64,000 nucleotides of DNA. It comes from JBKDZR01 sp047971485. Its GTDB lineage: Bacteria > Pseudomonadota > Alphaproteobacteria > Rhodobacterales > Rhodobacteraceae. The position numbers and the translations under genes were made by a program. The notes under the pieces are model-generated. The model saw only the letters and a list, made by a program, of their open reading frames with translations, was not told the origin of the DNA and did no database searches. Position 1 is the stretch's first letter. Each line of letters opens with the position of its first letter. Shown here piece after piece: positions 47,520-57,207 of the stretch. The stretch covers positions 1 to 64,000 of the forward strand of contig JBKDZR010000133.1 of the NCBI GenBank assembly GCA_047971485.1, read 5' to 3'.

Positions 47520-48541
47520 CCCGGGGATCCATCTATTATCGTCCTATTCCCGGTCGTGGCCCGGCCCGGCCCGCGCAGGCGCTGACCTTGGCGGGGGGCG
47601 CGTGCTGGTTTGATCATGTGGAACGGCTTGGCCGTGATGCCGCCCCGGTGATCCTGCCGGTGACTCAGGTGCCCGCCCCGGTTCTGGCCCGGATGACGGC
47701 CCCGCGTGCGCCGGTGATGGGGTTGGCACTGGACCGGCCCCGGATCATGGGCATCGTCAATGTGACGCCGGACAGCTTTTCCGATGGTGGGCGCTACGAC
47801 AGCGACACGGCGGCGCTGGACCATGGCCGGGCGCTGGCGTCGGCGGGGGCCGATCTGCTGGATATCGGGGGTGAATCTACCCGGCCCGGGGCGGCCCCGG
47901 TTCCGACCGAGGCCGAGATTGCCAGAACCGCGCCGGTGATCGCCGGATTGCGGGGGCTTGCCCCGGTGTCCATTGATACGCGCAATGCGCCGGTTGCCCG
48001 GGCGGCAGTGGCGGCGGGGGCCGGGCTGATCAACGATGTCTCGGGGTTGGAGCATGATCCGGCGATGGCCGGGCTTGCGGCGGACCTGGGGGTGCCGGTG
48101 TGCATCATGCATGCCCAGGGCACGCCTGAAACCATGCAGGACGACCCGCGTTACGACGATGTGTTGCTGGATATCTATGATTATCTGGAGGCGGGGATCG
48201 CACGGGCCGAAGCCGCAGGGATCCCGCGCGCGGCGGTTCTGGTTGATCCGGGCATCGGGTTTGGCAAGACGGTGCAGCACAATCTGGATTTGCTTTACCG
48301 GATTTCCTTGTTTCACAGCCTCGGCTGCGCGATCCTTGTGGGCGCGTCGCGCAAGCGCTTTATCGGGTCCCTGACCGGCACGACGCAGGCGACAGATCGG
48401 GTGGCGGGTTCGGTTGCTGTTGCCTTGGCGATGGCCGGGCAGGGGGTGCAGGTGATCCGCGTGCATGATGTGGTGGAAACGCACCAGGCCCTGATCCTGG
48501 ACAGGGCGATGACGGGCGGTGTGGACCGGGTGCGAAACTGA
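47516..48541 (+). CDS. folP: Dihydropteroate synthase
   Basis: 341 residues. It joins p-aminobenzoate to dihydropterin pyrophosphate in folate synthesis; target of sulfonamides. IMGIVNVTPDSFSDGG (about 77-92) and DIGGESTRPGA are the two signature loops; DVSGL, DPGIGFGKTVQHN and GASRKRFIG supply further substrate contacts. An N-terminal extension of about 70 residues before the barrel is longer than in E. coli FolP but seen in alphaproteobacteria. The start at 47516 overlaps the leader-peptide stop. Followed 27 bp later by glmM. Confidence 0.95.
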   Translation: MTRGSIYYRPIPGRGPARPAQALTLAGGACWFDHVERLGRDAAPVILPVTQVPAPVLARMTAPRAPVMGLALDRPRIMGIVNVTPDSFSDGGRYDSDTAALDHGRALASAGADLLDIGGESTRPGAAPVPTEAEIARTAPVIAGLRGLAPVSIDTRNAPVARAAVAAGAGLINDVSGLEHDPAMAGLAADLGVPVCIMHAQGTPETMQDDPRYDDVLLDIYDYLEAGIARAEAAGIPRAAVLVDPGIGFGKTVQHNLDLLYRISLFHSLGCAILVGASRKRFIGSLTGTTQATDRVAGSVAVALAMAGQGVQVIRVHDVVETHQALILDRAMTGGVDRVRN

Positions 48542-48568
48542 CATAAAAAGAACAAGAGGATACGGGCA

Positions 48569-49927
48569 ATGGGCGAACGCAGACTCTTTGGCACCGATGG
48601 TGTCCGTGGCCAGGCGAACAGCTATCCGATGACGGCGGAGCTGGCGCTGCGGCTGGGGGCAGCGGCGGGCCGCTATTTCCGGCGTGACCAGTCTGACGGG
48701 CATCGGGCGGTGATCGGCAAGGACACGCGGCTGTCCGGCTACATGCTGGAAAACGCGATGACGGCGGGTCTGACCTCGACCGGGATGAACGTGTTGTTGC
48801 TTGGGCCCGTGCCGACGCCTGCAGTGGGCTTTCTGACCCGGTCGATGCGCGCCGATCTGGGGATCATGATTTCGGCAAGTCATAACCCGCATCATGACAA
48901 CGGTATCAAGTTTTTCGGGCCCGACGGTTTCAAGCTGTCGGATGAGGCCGAGGCCGAGATCGAGGCCATCTGCAACCGCGAGATCCAGCTGGCGCAGCCA
49001 GCCAATATCGGCCGGGCGCGGCGGATTGACGATGGCCGGGGGCGGTATGTCGAATATGCCAAGACCACCTTTCCCCGGGATTGCCGGCTGACCGGGCTGA
49101 AGGTGGTGATCGACTGTGCCAACGGGGCAGGCTATCGGGCAGCGCCCGAGGTGCTGTGGGAACTGGGTGCCGAGGTGATCCCGCTGGGCACAGCGCCGGA
49201 TGGGTTCAACATCAACAAGGGGTGCGGATCGACCGCGCCCGAGGCTGCGGCCTCGGCGGTCGTTGCCCACGGGGCCGATGTCGGGATCTGCCTGGACGGG
49301 GATGCCGACCGCCTGGTGGTGATCGACGAGATGGGCCAAGTGGCCGATGGCGATCAGTTGATGGCGCTGATGGCCACCCGCTGGGCTGCAGAAGGGCGCC
49401 TGAACAAGGGGACGTTGGTGGCCACGGTCATGTCCAACCTGGGGCTGGAGCGTCATCTCGGCGCCCATGGGGTGGCGCTGGAACGCACCCAGGTCGGCGA
49501 CCGCTATGTGGTTGAGGCGATGCGCAAGGCCGGGCTGAACATGGGGGGGGAGCAATCGGGCCATATCGTGCTGATGGATTACGCCACCACCGGCGACGGG
49601 CTGATCGCCGGGCTGCAATTCCTGGCAGCCATGGTGCAGACTGGCCGGCGGGCCTCGGACCTGTGCCGGGTGTTCGATCCCTGTCCGCAGAAGTTGCAGA
49701 ATGTGCGGTTTACGGCAGGCACCGATCCGTTGGGGGCGGCTGCGGTGCAGGCTGCGATCCGCGATGCGGAGGCACGCCTGAACGGGCAGGGCCGGGTGTT
49801 GTTGCGCAAATCCGGGACGGAACCCCTGATCCGGGTCATGGTTGAGGCCGAGGATGAGGGGCTGTTGGGCCAGATGGTCGATCAGATCGTTGCGGCGGTG
49901 GAAGACGCTTCGGGGCCCAGGGCGTAA
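48569..49927 (+). CDS. glmM: Phosphoglucosamine mutase
   Basis: 452 residues. It converts glucosamine 6-phosphate to glucosamine 1-phosphate for peptidoglycan and LPS precursors. LFGTDGVRG opens the protein; the phosphorylated Ser is in [17 protein letters not shown]; metal is bound by [14 protein letters not shown] is the sugar-binding loop; and [14 protein letters not shown] binds phosphate. The folP-glmM order is widespread in proteobacteria (E. coli ftsH-folP-glmM). Confidence 0.97.
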   Translation: MGERRLFGTDGVRGQANSYPMTAELALRLGAAAGRYFRRDQSDGHRAVIGKDTRLSGYMLENAMTAGLTSTGMNVLLLGPVPTPAVGFLTRSMRADLGIMISASHNPHHDNGIKFFGPDGFKLSDEAEAEIEAICNREIQLAQPANIGRARRIDDGRGRYVEYAKTTFPRDCRLTGLKVVIDCANGAGYRAAPEVLWELGAEVIPLGTAPDGFNINKGCGSTAPEAAASAVVAHGADVGICLDGDADRLVVIDEMGQVADGDQLMALMATRWAAEGRLNKGTLVATVMSNLGLERHLGAHGVALERTQVGDRYVVEAMRKAGLNMGGEQSGHIVLMDYATTGDGLIAGLQFLAAMVQTGRRASDLCRVFDPCPQKLQNVRFTAGTDPLGAAAVQAAIRDAEARLNGQGRVLLRKSGTEPLIRVMVEAEDEGLLGQMVDQIVAAVEDASGPRA

Positions 49928-50358
49928 GATTGAGGACTCGAATAAGGTGACGATCCCTTGCTTGGAATGTCTGTTCTGAGGCCTTGTTGACGCTTCCCCT
50001 TATGCGCGGGACAAGGCCGCAGGCCGCCGCGCATCGCCGGGCCGCCCCCCGGCACGGCGATTGGCTGCCGGATGCGCGCACCTTGAAGGGAAGATGTACA
50101 TGGCTGCCATAAAGCGCACCCGCCCCGGCCCGGGATCGCCGCACCGCGGCCCGTCGACGCGCTGCTTGCTCTGCTGATGGAAACGGCGGCTCTGTCCGCA
50201 AGCTGGCTGTTGCTCATGGCCGGTTGATATGGCCATTGCCCTGAGGTGCACCATCGTGAGCGCATGGTTCATGGGGGTCGTATAGGCGGGCCGATCTTGC
50301 CGCCCCGCCACGTCTATCGCGGGCCAACGCGTCAATCGCATTGGCCCGGAGTGTCAGC
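49928..50358. other. Structured non-coding gap between glmM and ilvC
   Basis: No supported gene in about 430 bases between two convergent transcripts. It carries two strong inverted repeats: GGCCTTGT (49980-49987) with ACAAGGCC (50011-50018), and GCGCATC (50029-50035) with GATGCGC (50071-50077). The latter encloses ATCGCCG/CGGCGAT (50033-50039, 50055-50061), so alternative foldings exist. A 25-codon frame starts at 50100, and overlapping minus-strand frames span the gap; none has convincing sequence. It may hold a small RNA or a pair of transcript ends. Confidence 0.4.
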
Positions 50359-51502
<1,144 letters not shown>

Positions 51503-51515
51503 ATACGAGACAACC

Positions 51516-51974
51516 ATGCAAATTGATGATCAGGACAGACGATTGCTGCGCCAGCTTCAGGCCGATCCTGGCCTCAGTGCTGCTGCCTTGGCCGAACGGG
51601 CCGGCATGACCCGGGCCACGGCCTGGCGGCGCTTGGAAAAACTGCAGGCGGCGGGGGTGATTCGGGGGCGGCGCGCGGTGATTGACTGGCAGAAGCTGGG
51701 CTATCATGTGCAAGTCTCATTGCGCCTGACCCTGGATAAATCCGTGCCCGATGCCTTTGATCAGGTGCTGGCCCTGGCCCGGCAGATCCCCGAGGTCCGC
51801 GAGATCCAGACCTTCCTTGGCCGGGTCGATCTGCGCCTGTCGGTTCTGGCCCGTGACATGGCCCATTATCAGGAGCTCTACCGAGAGCGGATCCTGAAAC
51901 TGCCGCATCTCGTTGAGATCGAGGCCCTGATGCATGTCGCAACCATCAAATCCGACGATACGTTGCCCATATGA
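51516..51974 (+). CDS. Lrp/AsnC family transcriptional regulator 1
   Basis: 152 residues. An N-terminal winged helix-turn-helix (LDDQD-like start MQIDDQDRRLLRQLQADPGLSAAALAERAGMTRATAWRRLEKL, in part) is followed by a RAM effector domain (about 65-140; VREIQTFLGRVDLRLSVLARDM). These octameric regulators sense amino acids. The ATG at 51516 begins the conserved homology; the frame opens upstream at 51402 without support. It overlaps the second regulator by 4 bp. Divergence from ilvC suggests a branched-chain amino-acid or nearby-gene target. Confidence 0.92.
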   Translation: MQIDDQDRRLLRQLQADPGLSAAALAERAGMTRATAWRRLEKLQAAGVIRGRRAVIDWQKLGYHVQVSLRLTLDKSVPDAFDQVLALARQIPEVREIQTFLGRVDLRLSVLARDMAHYQELYRERILKLPHLVEIEALMHVATIKSDDTLPI

Positions 51975-52429
51975 GCGACCTTGACGCAATCGACCTGGCG
52001 CTGCTGCGCGATCTGGCCCGGGATGCGTCGCAAAGCGCCGGGGCGCTGGGGCGGCGCCATGGCCTGAGCCAGCCAGCGGCCTGGCGAAGGATCCGGCGGC
52101 TGGAGGAGATCGGCGTGATCACCGGGCAGCGGCTGGATCTGGATGTCGAGAAGCTGGGGTTTGGCGTCACGGTGTTTCTGGGGGTCAAGCTGGCGGCGCG
52201 GGGGCGGGTCAGCCTGGATGATTTCGAGCGTGCGATCACCGCCATCCCCGAGGTGCAGGCCGTTCATCACGTGTTGGGGCGCTCTGATTACCGGCTTGTG
52301 GTGGTGGCCCGTGACCTGCCGGATTTTGAGCGCGTCCTGCGCCGCCGGATCATGACACTGCCGGCCGTGGGTGAGGTCGAGGCCAATGTCATGCTCAGCG
52401 AGGAACAGTGCCCAGGGCCACTGGGCTAG
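51971..52429 (+). CDS. Lrp/AsnC family transcriptional regulator 2
   Basis: 152 residues, paralogue of the preceding gene with the same two domains: helix-turn-helix (SAGALGRRHGLSQPAAWRRIRRLEE) and RAM domain (VQAVHHVLGRSDYRLVVVARDLPDFER, in part). The ATG overlaps the stop of regulator 1 (ATGA), so both are made together, perhaps as a heteromer. Coupled Lrp pairs are seen in Rhodobacteraceae. Ligand unknown. Confidence 0.92.
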   Translation: MSDLDAIDLALLRDLARDASQSAGALGRRHGLSQPAAWRRIRRLEEIGVITGQRLDLDVEKLGFGVTVFLGVKLAARGRVSLDDFERAITAIPEVQAVHHVLGRSDYRLVVVARDLPDFERVLRRRIMTLPAVGEVEANVMLSEEQCPGPLG

Positions 52430-52442
52430 AGGTCGCCCGCCC

Positions 52443-53669
52443 CTACAAAGACGCGCCCAGTCCTGTACGCATCAGGGCTCGGCGCAGGGGGCGCGTGCCA
52501 TGCAGCGCCCGCAACCCCTGCATCCGCAGATCGCGCAACACCTGTGGCCCGGCAATGGCGGCGCGGTTCAGGGCATCAACCCCGGCAACGCGCGCGGCCA
52601 GTTCGGGCCAGCGCTGGCGCTGATAGCTGGCCAGCAGATCCGGGGCGCCGGGATCTTCGGGGCGGCTGGCGGCCAGTTCGGTCAGGCTGCGGATGTCGGC
52701 CAGGCTCATGTTCAGGCCCTGGGCGCCGATGGGCGGCACGACATGGGCAGCCTCGGCAACCAGGGCGGTACGTTCGGCCACCAGCCGGTCGGCCAGGCGC
52801 GAGATGATTGGCCACAGCGTCCGGCGTGAGGCCAGGCGCAGTGGCCCGAACACCGCGCATGCCCGCTCGGTGGCGGCGTGCTCGAACTCGGGCTCCGGCA
52901 GGGCCATCAGCCGGGTGGCTTCAGCGCCGCGTTCCATCCAGATTACCGCCGAGCAGGGCTGTCCCTCCAGATCGGGCAGGGGCACCAGGGTAAAGGGCCC
53001 GCCTGACCGATGCACCTCGGTCGAGACATCTTCATGGGGCGTGGGATGGGTGGCGACGAAGGCCAGCGCCTTTTGCCCATAGCGGATGGTATGGGCGCCG
53101 ATTCCCACGGCCTGACGCACCGCCGATTCGCGCCCATCGGCGCCGATCAGCAACCGGCATGCCAGGCGTGTGCCATCAGACAGACCCACCCGGACCTCGC
53201 TTTCTCGGGTCAGTACGGTGGCCACGGACAGGCCGAACCGCAACGTGATGCCGGCCTCGGCTTCGGCGCAGCGGGCCAAGGTGCCCCGCAGCCGCCAGTT
53301 GGGCACATTCCAGCCAAAGGGGGCATCGCCCAGTTCGGCGGCATCGAAATCCCGGGCCAGCCGCACCTCGGGCTTGGGGCCACCGGCATCGACCAGGCGC
53401 ATGACCCGCAAGGGGCTGGCCTGGGCGGCCAGGTCGGGCCAGATCCCGATCTCTTCCAGAAAGGTGCGCGACGGCTGCATCAGCGCGGTTGAACGCAGAT
53501 CGGCCCCCGGTGTCGCCCGTCCCGAGACCGGCGGGGCGGGATCGACGCAGGCCACTTCAAGACCCGCCCGGGCCAGCGCCAGCGCGGCGATCAGCCCGGC
53601 TGGCCCGCCGCCAGCCACGACCACATCCGTGCGTTGCACGGCGCCGGTATCACAGGGGGTGTGTTGCAT
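52443..53669 (-). CDS. UbiH/COQ6-family FAD monooxygenase
   Basis: 408 residues. The flavin motif is VVVAGGGPAGLIAALALARAG (in part) at about 15-34, the second motif is IGADGRESAVRQ, and the third is LVAEAAHVVPPIGAQGLNMSLADI. In ubiquinone hydroxylases the third motif is normally G-D-A-A-H; here the Asp position is Glu. The enzyme probably hydroxylates a ubiquinone precursor ring; which position is uncertain. Followed in opposite order by a HAD nucleotidase gene 12 bp away, in the same direction. Confidence 0.9.
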   Translation of the reverse strand: MQHTPCDTGAVQRTDVVVAGGGPAGLIAALALARAGLEVACVDPAPPVSGRATPGADLRSTALMQPSRTFLEEIGIWPDLAAQASPLRVMRLVDAGGPKPEVRLARDFDAAELGDAPFGWNVPNWRLRGTLARCAEAEAGITLRFGLSVATVLTRESEVRVGLSDGTRLACRLLIGADGRESAVRQAVGIGAHTIRYGQKALAFVATHPTPHEDVSTEVHRSGGPFTLVPLPDLEGQPCSAVIWMERGAEATRLMALPEPEFEHAATERACAVFGPLRLASRRTLWPIISRLADRLVAERTALVAEAAHVVPPIGAQGLNMSLADIRSLTELAASRPEDPGAPDLLASYQRQRWPELAARVAGVDALNRAAIAGPQVLRDLRMQGLRALHGTRPLRRALMRTGLGASL

Positions 53670-53681
53670 GGCGGGCTCTGG

Positions 53682-54362
53682 TCAGGATTGGTCGGTTTTG
53701 GACCGGCTGGGCAGGGTGCTCAGAAAGCGGGTCAGGTTGTCGGTGTGAAAGTGGATATGCGGCGCCTTTTGCCGAACCGGGGCCACATGGACCGTTGCCA
53801 GGCCCATGGCATGGGGTACTTCCAGGTTGCGGGCGTCATCCTCGAACATCACGGCGGTTTCGGGGATCAGACCATCCATGGCGAAAATCCGTTCAAAGGC
53901 GCTGCGCAGGGGTTTGGGTTCCCACTGCGCATGTTCGACGCCATAGACCGCCGCGAACAGTCCCGACAGGCCGCGTGCCGCCAGCACCCGTTCGGCATAG
54001 GGCCCCGAGCCATTGGTGTAGATGATCTTGCGTCCGGGCAGGGCCTCGATTGCGGCGCGCAGGGCGGGATCCCGGTGCAGCATATCAAAGGACACATCGT
54101 GGACATGGCGCAGAAAAGGTTCCGGCTCGACCCCGTGTTCGGCCATCAGTCCGGCCAGGGTGGTGCCGTAGTTCTTCCAATAATGGTGGCGCATGCGGCT
54201 GGCCTCAGCCTCCGAGACGGTCAGCGTGTCGGCCACAAAGGCGGTCATCCGGGCCTCGATCTGGGGAAAGAGCGCCATCTCCGGAGGATACAGCGTCTGG
54301 TCCAGGTCGAACACCCAGGTCGTGCGCCCGTTCAGGGTTGTCAGGTCAGAGTCATCGGTCAT
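53682..54362 (-). CDS. HAD-family pyrimidine 5'-nucleotidase
   Basis: 226 residues. All four HAD motifs are visible: FDLDQTLYP (nucleophile Asp), IYTNGS (motif II), the Lys of WEPKPL (motif III) and MFEDDARN (motif IV). An alpha-helical cap lies at about 30-100. The sequence resembles the SSM1/Phm8 type, which dephosphorylates UMP or CMP. Upstream of the UbiH-like gene in the same direction; divergent from the GntR regulator. Catalytic role well supported, substrate less so. Confidence 0.9.
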   Translation of the reverse strand: MTDDSDLTTLNGRTTWVFDLDQTLYPPEMALFPQIEARMTAFVADTLTVSEAEASRMRHHYWKNYGTTLAGLMAEHGVEPEPFLRHVHDVSFDMLHRDPALRAAIEALPGRKIIYTNGSGPYAERVLAARGLSGLFAAVYGVEHAQWEPKPLRSAFERIFAMDGLIPETAVMFEDDARNLEVPHAMGLATVHVAPVRQKAPHIHFHTDNLTRFLSTLPSRSKTDQS

Positions 54363-54457
54363 GTCGGTGACTATATATGTGCTGTGGGCCGGGGCGCCAG
54401 TCCCGCATCTTGCGCGGTTCGGATCTGCCGGGATAGTGTCCCGCAGGAGGCGCGTTC

Positions 54458-55111
54458 ATGACAGATAACAGATCGGCACCCAGGGATGCCTATGCGCTGG
54501 TGCTTGATGCCATTGATGTCGGGATTTATCGGCCCGGCGATCGGCTGGTCGAATCGGAACTGGCGGACAGGTTCGGCGTGTCGCGCACCCCGATCCGCGA
54601 GGCGCTGCAACGGTTGGAAACCCAAAGCCTGCTTGCCCGCGACGGGCACAGCCTGATCGTTGCGTCGCTGGACCACAATCAACTGGCCGAGCTGTACGTC
54701 GTGCGGACCGAACTGGAAGGGCTGGCCGCGCGTCTGGCCGCACAGCATGCAACGGACGAAGAAATTCGGGTGCTGCGCGGTATGGTCACGGCCGATCAGG
54801 CGCTGATCGATGATCCCAAGGCGTTGGCGCGGGCGAACCGGCGGTTTCACAAGCAGATCCACCTGGCTTCGCATAACCGCTATCTGGTGCAGCAACTGGA
54901 CCTGGTGCATCGGACCATGGCGCTGATGGCCTCGACCTCGCTGGTGGCGGTGGGACGGCCGAAAACCGCGCTGGCCGAACACGGTGTGATTGTCGCGGCC
55001 TTTGAAAACAGGGATCCTGCGGCGGCCTATGCTGCGCTTTGTAATCACATTTCGCGGGCGTTCGAGACCCGGCTCAAGCTGAATTCGGCGGACCTTGAAT
55101 CGATGGTTTGA
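54458..55111 (+). CDS. GntR family (FCD) transcriptional regulator
   Basis: 217 residues. Winged helix-turn-helix at about 10-70, with ADRFGVSRTPIREALQRLE as recognition region, then an FCD ligand domain (about 85-205) with metal-binding residues in ANRRFHKQIHLASHN and AEHGVIVAAFENRD. FCD regulators typically sense sugar acids or dicarboxylates. Upstream AGGAGG supports the ATG. No obvious target gene adjoins it. Convergent with the MshEN-glycosyltransferase gene. Confidence 0.93.
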   Translation: MTDNRSAPRDAYALVLDAIDVGIYRPGDRLVESELADRFGVSRTPIREALQRLETQSLLARDGHSLIVASLDHNQLAELYVVRTELEGLAARLAAQHATDEEIRVLRGMVTADQALIDDPKALARANRRFHKQIHLASHNRYLVQQLDLVHRTMALMASTSLVAVGRPKTALAEHGVIVAAFENRDPAAAYAALCNHISRAFETRLKLNSADLESMV

Positions 55112-55133
55112 CAGGTCCTCCGCCTTGGCCCGT

Positions 55134-57044
55134 TCACAAAACGCTATACGCCGCTTGCCGTGGGGCCGGATGCTCTGACGTAATCCCGTGGCTGGTCTTG
55201 TCCCAGTAAAACGGTCGCGTCATCAATTCGGCCAGGGCCTTGTAGGCGGCGAAACTGGCCAGAACGTTGTAAAAATTGATCAGTGGCACACACCAGATCA
55301 GGCGCAGTTGCCGGGTCCTGCGCAGCGCCGCGATGCAAAGTGACAGGTTCAGGATCTCGGACAGGCATAGCATGACCCAGACGAAGGGCACCGCCGCCGC
55401 AGGTACCGGTGCGGGCACGCCAAGAGGGATGGCCCACCAGATCCACAAGACCGGTGCAATCAGCGTCTGCAGAAATGTGCCGAGAAACATGACCTGAAAA
55501 CCGGCAAAGGCGCGTGGACCGACCTGGGACAGCATCTGCCCCGGCTGGGACATATGGGTCGCATAGGTCATGGCATAGCCCTTGATCCAGCGCGACCGCT
55601 GTCGCACCCAGGCCAGCGGGCGATAGTTGGCCTCTTCCCAGGTGGTGGTCTCCAGCAATTCGGTGCGATAGCCGGCCCGCCCCAGACGAATGCCCAGATC
55701 CGCATCCTCGGTCACGTTATGGGCATCCCAGCCGCCCAGATCCTCCAGAAGCCGGCGGCGGAAGAACAGGGTTGTGCCGCCCAGGGGCACCAGCAGGCCA
55801 AGCCGCGCGATACCGGGCAGGATCACCGAGAACCAGTTGGCATACTCGATGGCGAAACAGCGCGACATCACATTCTGGGTGGCGTTGTAATATCCCAACC
55901 GTCCCTGGATGCAGGCGACATCGGGCGGTGCGGCGGCAAAGCGCGCGACGACCTTGGCGATCTGGTCTGGTTCGGGGGCGTCCTCGGCATCATAAACACC
56001 GATGATGTCGCCGCGGCAGAAATCCAGGGCAAAGTTCATCGCCCGGGGTTTGGTGCGCAGGGTTGAGGGCGGCACCGACAGCACCCGCATGTGCCGGGGC
56101 AACTTGGTTCGGCGAAGCGTTGCCAGGGTGGTGGCATCGTCGGCCTCCATCACCAGGCAAATGTCGAGCAGCGCGGTGGGATAGTCCAGACGGGCCAGCC
56201 GATCGACCAATCGCAGCGCAACCGCATCTTCCCGATACAGAGGGACCAACAGCGACACGGTGGGCAGGCGGGCTGTTTGCGGGGCCTGAAAGGGCACGAC
56301 ATTGGGGCCGCCGACCTCGGCCACCGGTGTTGGATCGGTATGGGCCGAGCTGCGCCATGCACAGATTTTCAGTGCCGAAGAGAGCAGCAGAAGCCCCAGG
56401 GCGATGGCGGTCAGGACAAGCAGCAGCGTCGCCGGAAAGGCGATGGCGCCGGTCAGGCCGGTCATGGCCAGGCCGAGGACCAGCAGCCGCATGGGACGAC
56501 CGGTCCAGTTGCGGCAGCTCAGCGCCTCTTCGGTGCGGGTTTCCGCTTGCTGGACCAATTGTGCCGCGCCGATCCGGGTCAGGCACGCGTTCAGATCGTC
56601 TTCATCTGCCAGACACAGCCGAACGGGGCCGAAGATGTCTTCCAACAGATCCCGGTGATCCAGGAAGGTCTCGGGATAAACGGCGGCGATGATGGTGGTC
56701 GCCCCGACCCGTCGCCAGGGCAGCAGGCGTTGTGCTAGGCAAAATCCGATGCCAAGGGAATCGATCAGATCAGGATCGGGGGCGTCGCGATGCAGATCAA
56801 TGCGCCCGGTCCGATATTGCTGGGCCAACGCGTCATTGATGTCCTCTCGATCAACCAGCCCCGATGTGATCAGCAGATGTCCCAGCCGGGTCGATTGACC
56901 GGCTTGCATGCGCAGGGCGTTTGCCAGGGCCGGCGCGGTCAGAATACCGCGGGACACCAGAATATCGCCCAGACGTCGCCGTGTCGGAGCGCGGGGGGCT
57001 GATGACAGATTTGACCTGTTAAGGTCATTGAGCGCGTCGGACAT
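55134..57044 (-). CDS. MshEN-domain family 2 glycosyltransferase (polysaccharide synthase)
   Basis: 636 residues. Residues 24-47 and 53-76 are two 24-residue repeats (RLGDIL...RMQ and RLGHLL...AQQ) separated by five residues; each fits RLGxxLxxxG...L..AL..Q, the MshEN c-di-GMP-binding signature. Two membrane helices (about 180-225) precede the GT2 domain (about 265-480), with YDAEDAPEPDQ, EDADLGIR and the QxxRW-type QRSRWIKG. Further helices follow (about 500-600). It probably makes and exports a beta-linked polysaccharide, switched by c-di-GMP. The start at 57044 is uncertain; 57074 is possible. Confidence 0.85.
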   Translation of the reverse strand: MSDALNDLNRSNLSSAPRAPTRRRLGDILVSRGILTAPALANALRMQAGQSTRLGHLLITSGLVDREDINDALAQQYRTGRIDLHRDAPDPDLIDSLGIGFCLAQRLLPWRRVGATTIIAAVYPETFLDHRDLLEDIFGPVRLCLADEDDLNACLTRIGAAQLVQQAETRTEEALSCRNWTGRPMRLLVLGLAMTGLTGAIAFPATLLLVLTAIALGLLLLSSALKICAWRSSAHTDPTPVAEVGGPNVVPFQAPQTARLPTVSLLVPLYREDAVALRLVDRLARLDYPTALLDICLVMEADDATTLATLRRTKLPRHMRVLSVPPSTLRTKPRAMNFALDFCRGDIIGVYDAEDAPEPDQIAKVVARFAAAPPDVACIQGRLGYYNATQNVMSRCFAIEYANWFSVILPGIARLGLLVPLGGTTLFFRRRLLEDLGGWDAHNVTEDADLGIRLGRAGYRTELLETTTWEEANYRPLAWVRQRSRWIKGYAMTYATHMSQPGQMLSQVGPRAFAGFQVMFLGTFLQTLIAPVLWIWWAIPLGVPAPVPAAAVPFVWVMLCLSEILNLSLCIAALRRTRQLRLIWCVPLINFYNVLASFAAYKALAELMTRPFYWDKTSHGITSEHPAPRQAAYSVL

Positions 57045-57087
57045 GATGAAACCGGCCTTGTAACCGGTCAACATTGCGGCAGCTTGG

Positions 57088-57102
57088 TTAACTATGTGTA
57101 AA
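57088..57102 (+). promoter_or_regulatory. CtrA-like site in the glycosyltransferase promoter region
   Basis: TTAA-N7-TAAA differs from the CtrA consensus TTAA-N7-TTAA at one of eight positions. It lies 44-58 bases upstream of the glycosyltransferase start. AT-rich promoter segments give such matches by chance, so this is tentative. Confidence 0.3.
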
Positions 57103-57130
57103 CAAAAGCCCCTGCGCATCGCGGACGCTT

Positions 57131-57165
57131 CAAAAACACGCGGCCCGCCCTTTGGGCGCGCCGTG
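57131..57165 (-). terminator. Intrinsic terminator of the glutamate-synthase-like gene
   Basis: On the minus strand, an outer CACG/CGTG and inner GCCC/GGGC stem is followed by TTTTT (A run at 57132-57136 on the plus strand). It lies 42 bases past the gene's stop and insulates the glycosyltransferase gene. Confidence 0.65.
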
Positions 57166-57207
57166 CTTTGATCGTCCTAATAGCCGCCTGGCCTGTTGCT
57201 GGGCCGG

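Noticed and set aside
49836..50341. Overlapping minus-strand frames in the glmM-ilvC gap
   Set aside because: No ribosome-binding site, Arg/Pro/Ser-rich low-quality translations, several overlapping frames; treated as non-coding.
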